64,000 nt of DNA, taken from assembly GCF_000372725.1 (NCBI RefSeq), contig NW_005195301.1:434035-498034 (forward strand), in the 5' to 3' direction. Position 1 is the stretch's first letter; each line of letters opens with the position of its first letter. The DNA comes from Emiliania huxleyi CCMP1516. Lineage: Eukaryota; Haptophyta; Isochrysidales; Noelaerhabdaceae. The notes under the pieces were generated by a model. It did no database searches, had not been told where the DNA came from, and saw only the letters and a list, made by a program, of their open reading frames with translations. The position numbers were made by a program, and so were the translations under genes. Below, piece by piece: positions 63,814 to 64,000 of this stretch.

Positions 63814-64000
63814 TGCAGTAGATCTAGTGTGCCCACAGGTAGTGTGCCCACCACAGGCGTGCATACGCCGGCCTCAGGGGTTAAAAGAAGAACGCACGCG
63901 CCGCGGAGCTGGGAAGAGGACACACACACACCACACACACACACAGCCCCTTCCCCTTCCCCTTCAAGGGCGAGGACACGCGCAGGGGCCGCACCTCTAG
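63814..64000. other. Upstream flank of the HEATR5-like gene
   Basis: It contains a CAGGTAGTGTGCCCACCACAGG-type direct duplication (GTGTGCCCAC twice, 63828-63851) and a short (AC)n tract at 63917-63945. These are probably promoter or 5' UTR of the gene on the minus strand. No TATA box is evident. Confidence 0.4.

Overview
This window is nuclear DNA from a GC-rich eukaryotic microalga. Three things point to an alga with a red-derived (chlorophyll-c) plastid, most likely a haptophyte, with a pelagophyte-like stramenopile as the alternative. First, the genes are densely packed and cut by many short introns (about 55-170 nt). Second, a plastid-type YbaB/EbfC protein carries a signal peptide followed by a Phe-initial transit peptide (SCDA/FRLP), the bipartite leader of complex plastids. 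Third, the space between genes is filled with low-copy dispersed repeats, (GT)n tracts, G/C homopolymers and minisatellites. Species assignment is inference only.

Recognisable genes, left to right: a PRiA4 ORF3-like fragment (-), an amphipathic helical protein (-), a glycosyltransferase-like protein (-), an OB-fold protein and an aspartyl/asparaginyl beta-hydroxylase (+), RCC2 (-), a multi-pass transporter-like protein (+), a histidinol dehydrogenase / ATP phosphoribosyltransferase fusion (+), a secreted repeat protein (+), an orphan TFIIS zinc ribbon (+), mitochondrial ATP synthase alpha (-), a membrane protein (+), a 12-exon multicopper oxidase (-), XRCC4 (+), plastid YbaB (-), ribosomal protein L10a/uL1 (-), a cyclin (+), a TORTIFOLIA1/TOG-like HEAT protein (+) and a very large HEATR5/Laa1/SWEETIE-type HEAT protein (-). 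They are a mix of housekeeping, trafficking, DNA-repair and metabolic genes. There is no operon-like logic and no single pathway beyond the two histidine enzymes fused in one gene.

The most striking signal cuts across genes. A large share of introns use GC rather than GT at the 5' splice site, and the donor usually reads G-Y-G/A-C-G rather than GTRAGT. The first bases of the downstream exon often repeat the first bases of the intron, so that AG|GC...AG|GC or AG|GT...AG|GT direct repeats of 2-6 nt bracket the intron. I assigned these introns by reading-frame continuity and family conservation in at least nine genes, and the summed exon lengths are divisible by three in each fully resolved gene.

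Other points of interest are the HisD-HisG fusion (with an apparently missing C-terminal zinc-ligand His), a five-repeat secreted protein of unknown family, a 1185-bp TIR element with a clean 5-bp target duplication nested in another repeat, a near-identical 444-bp tandem array beside the atpA promoter, and several perfect long-arm palindromes. I found no rRNA, convincing tRNA, CRISPR array or viral element.
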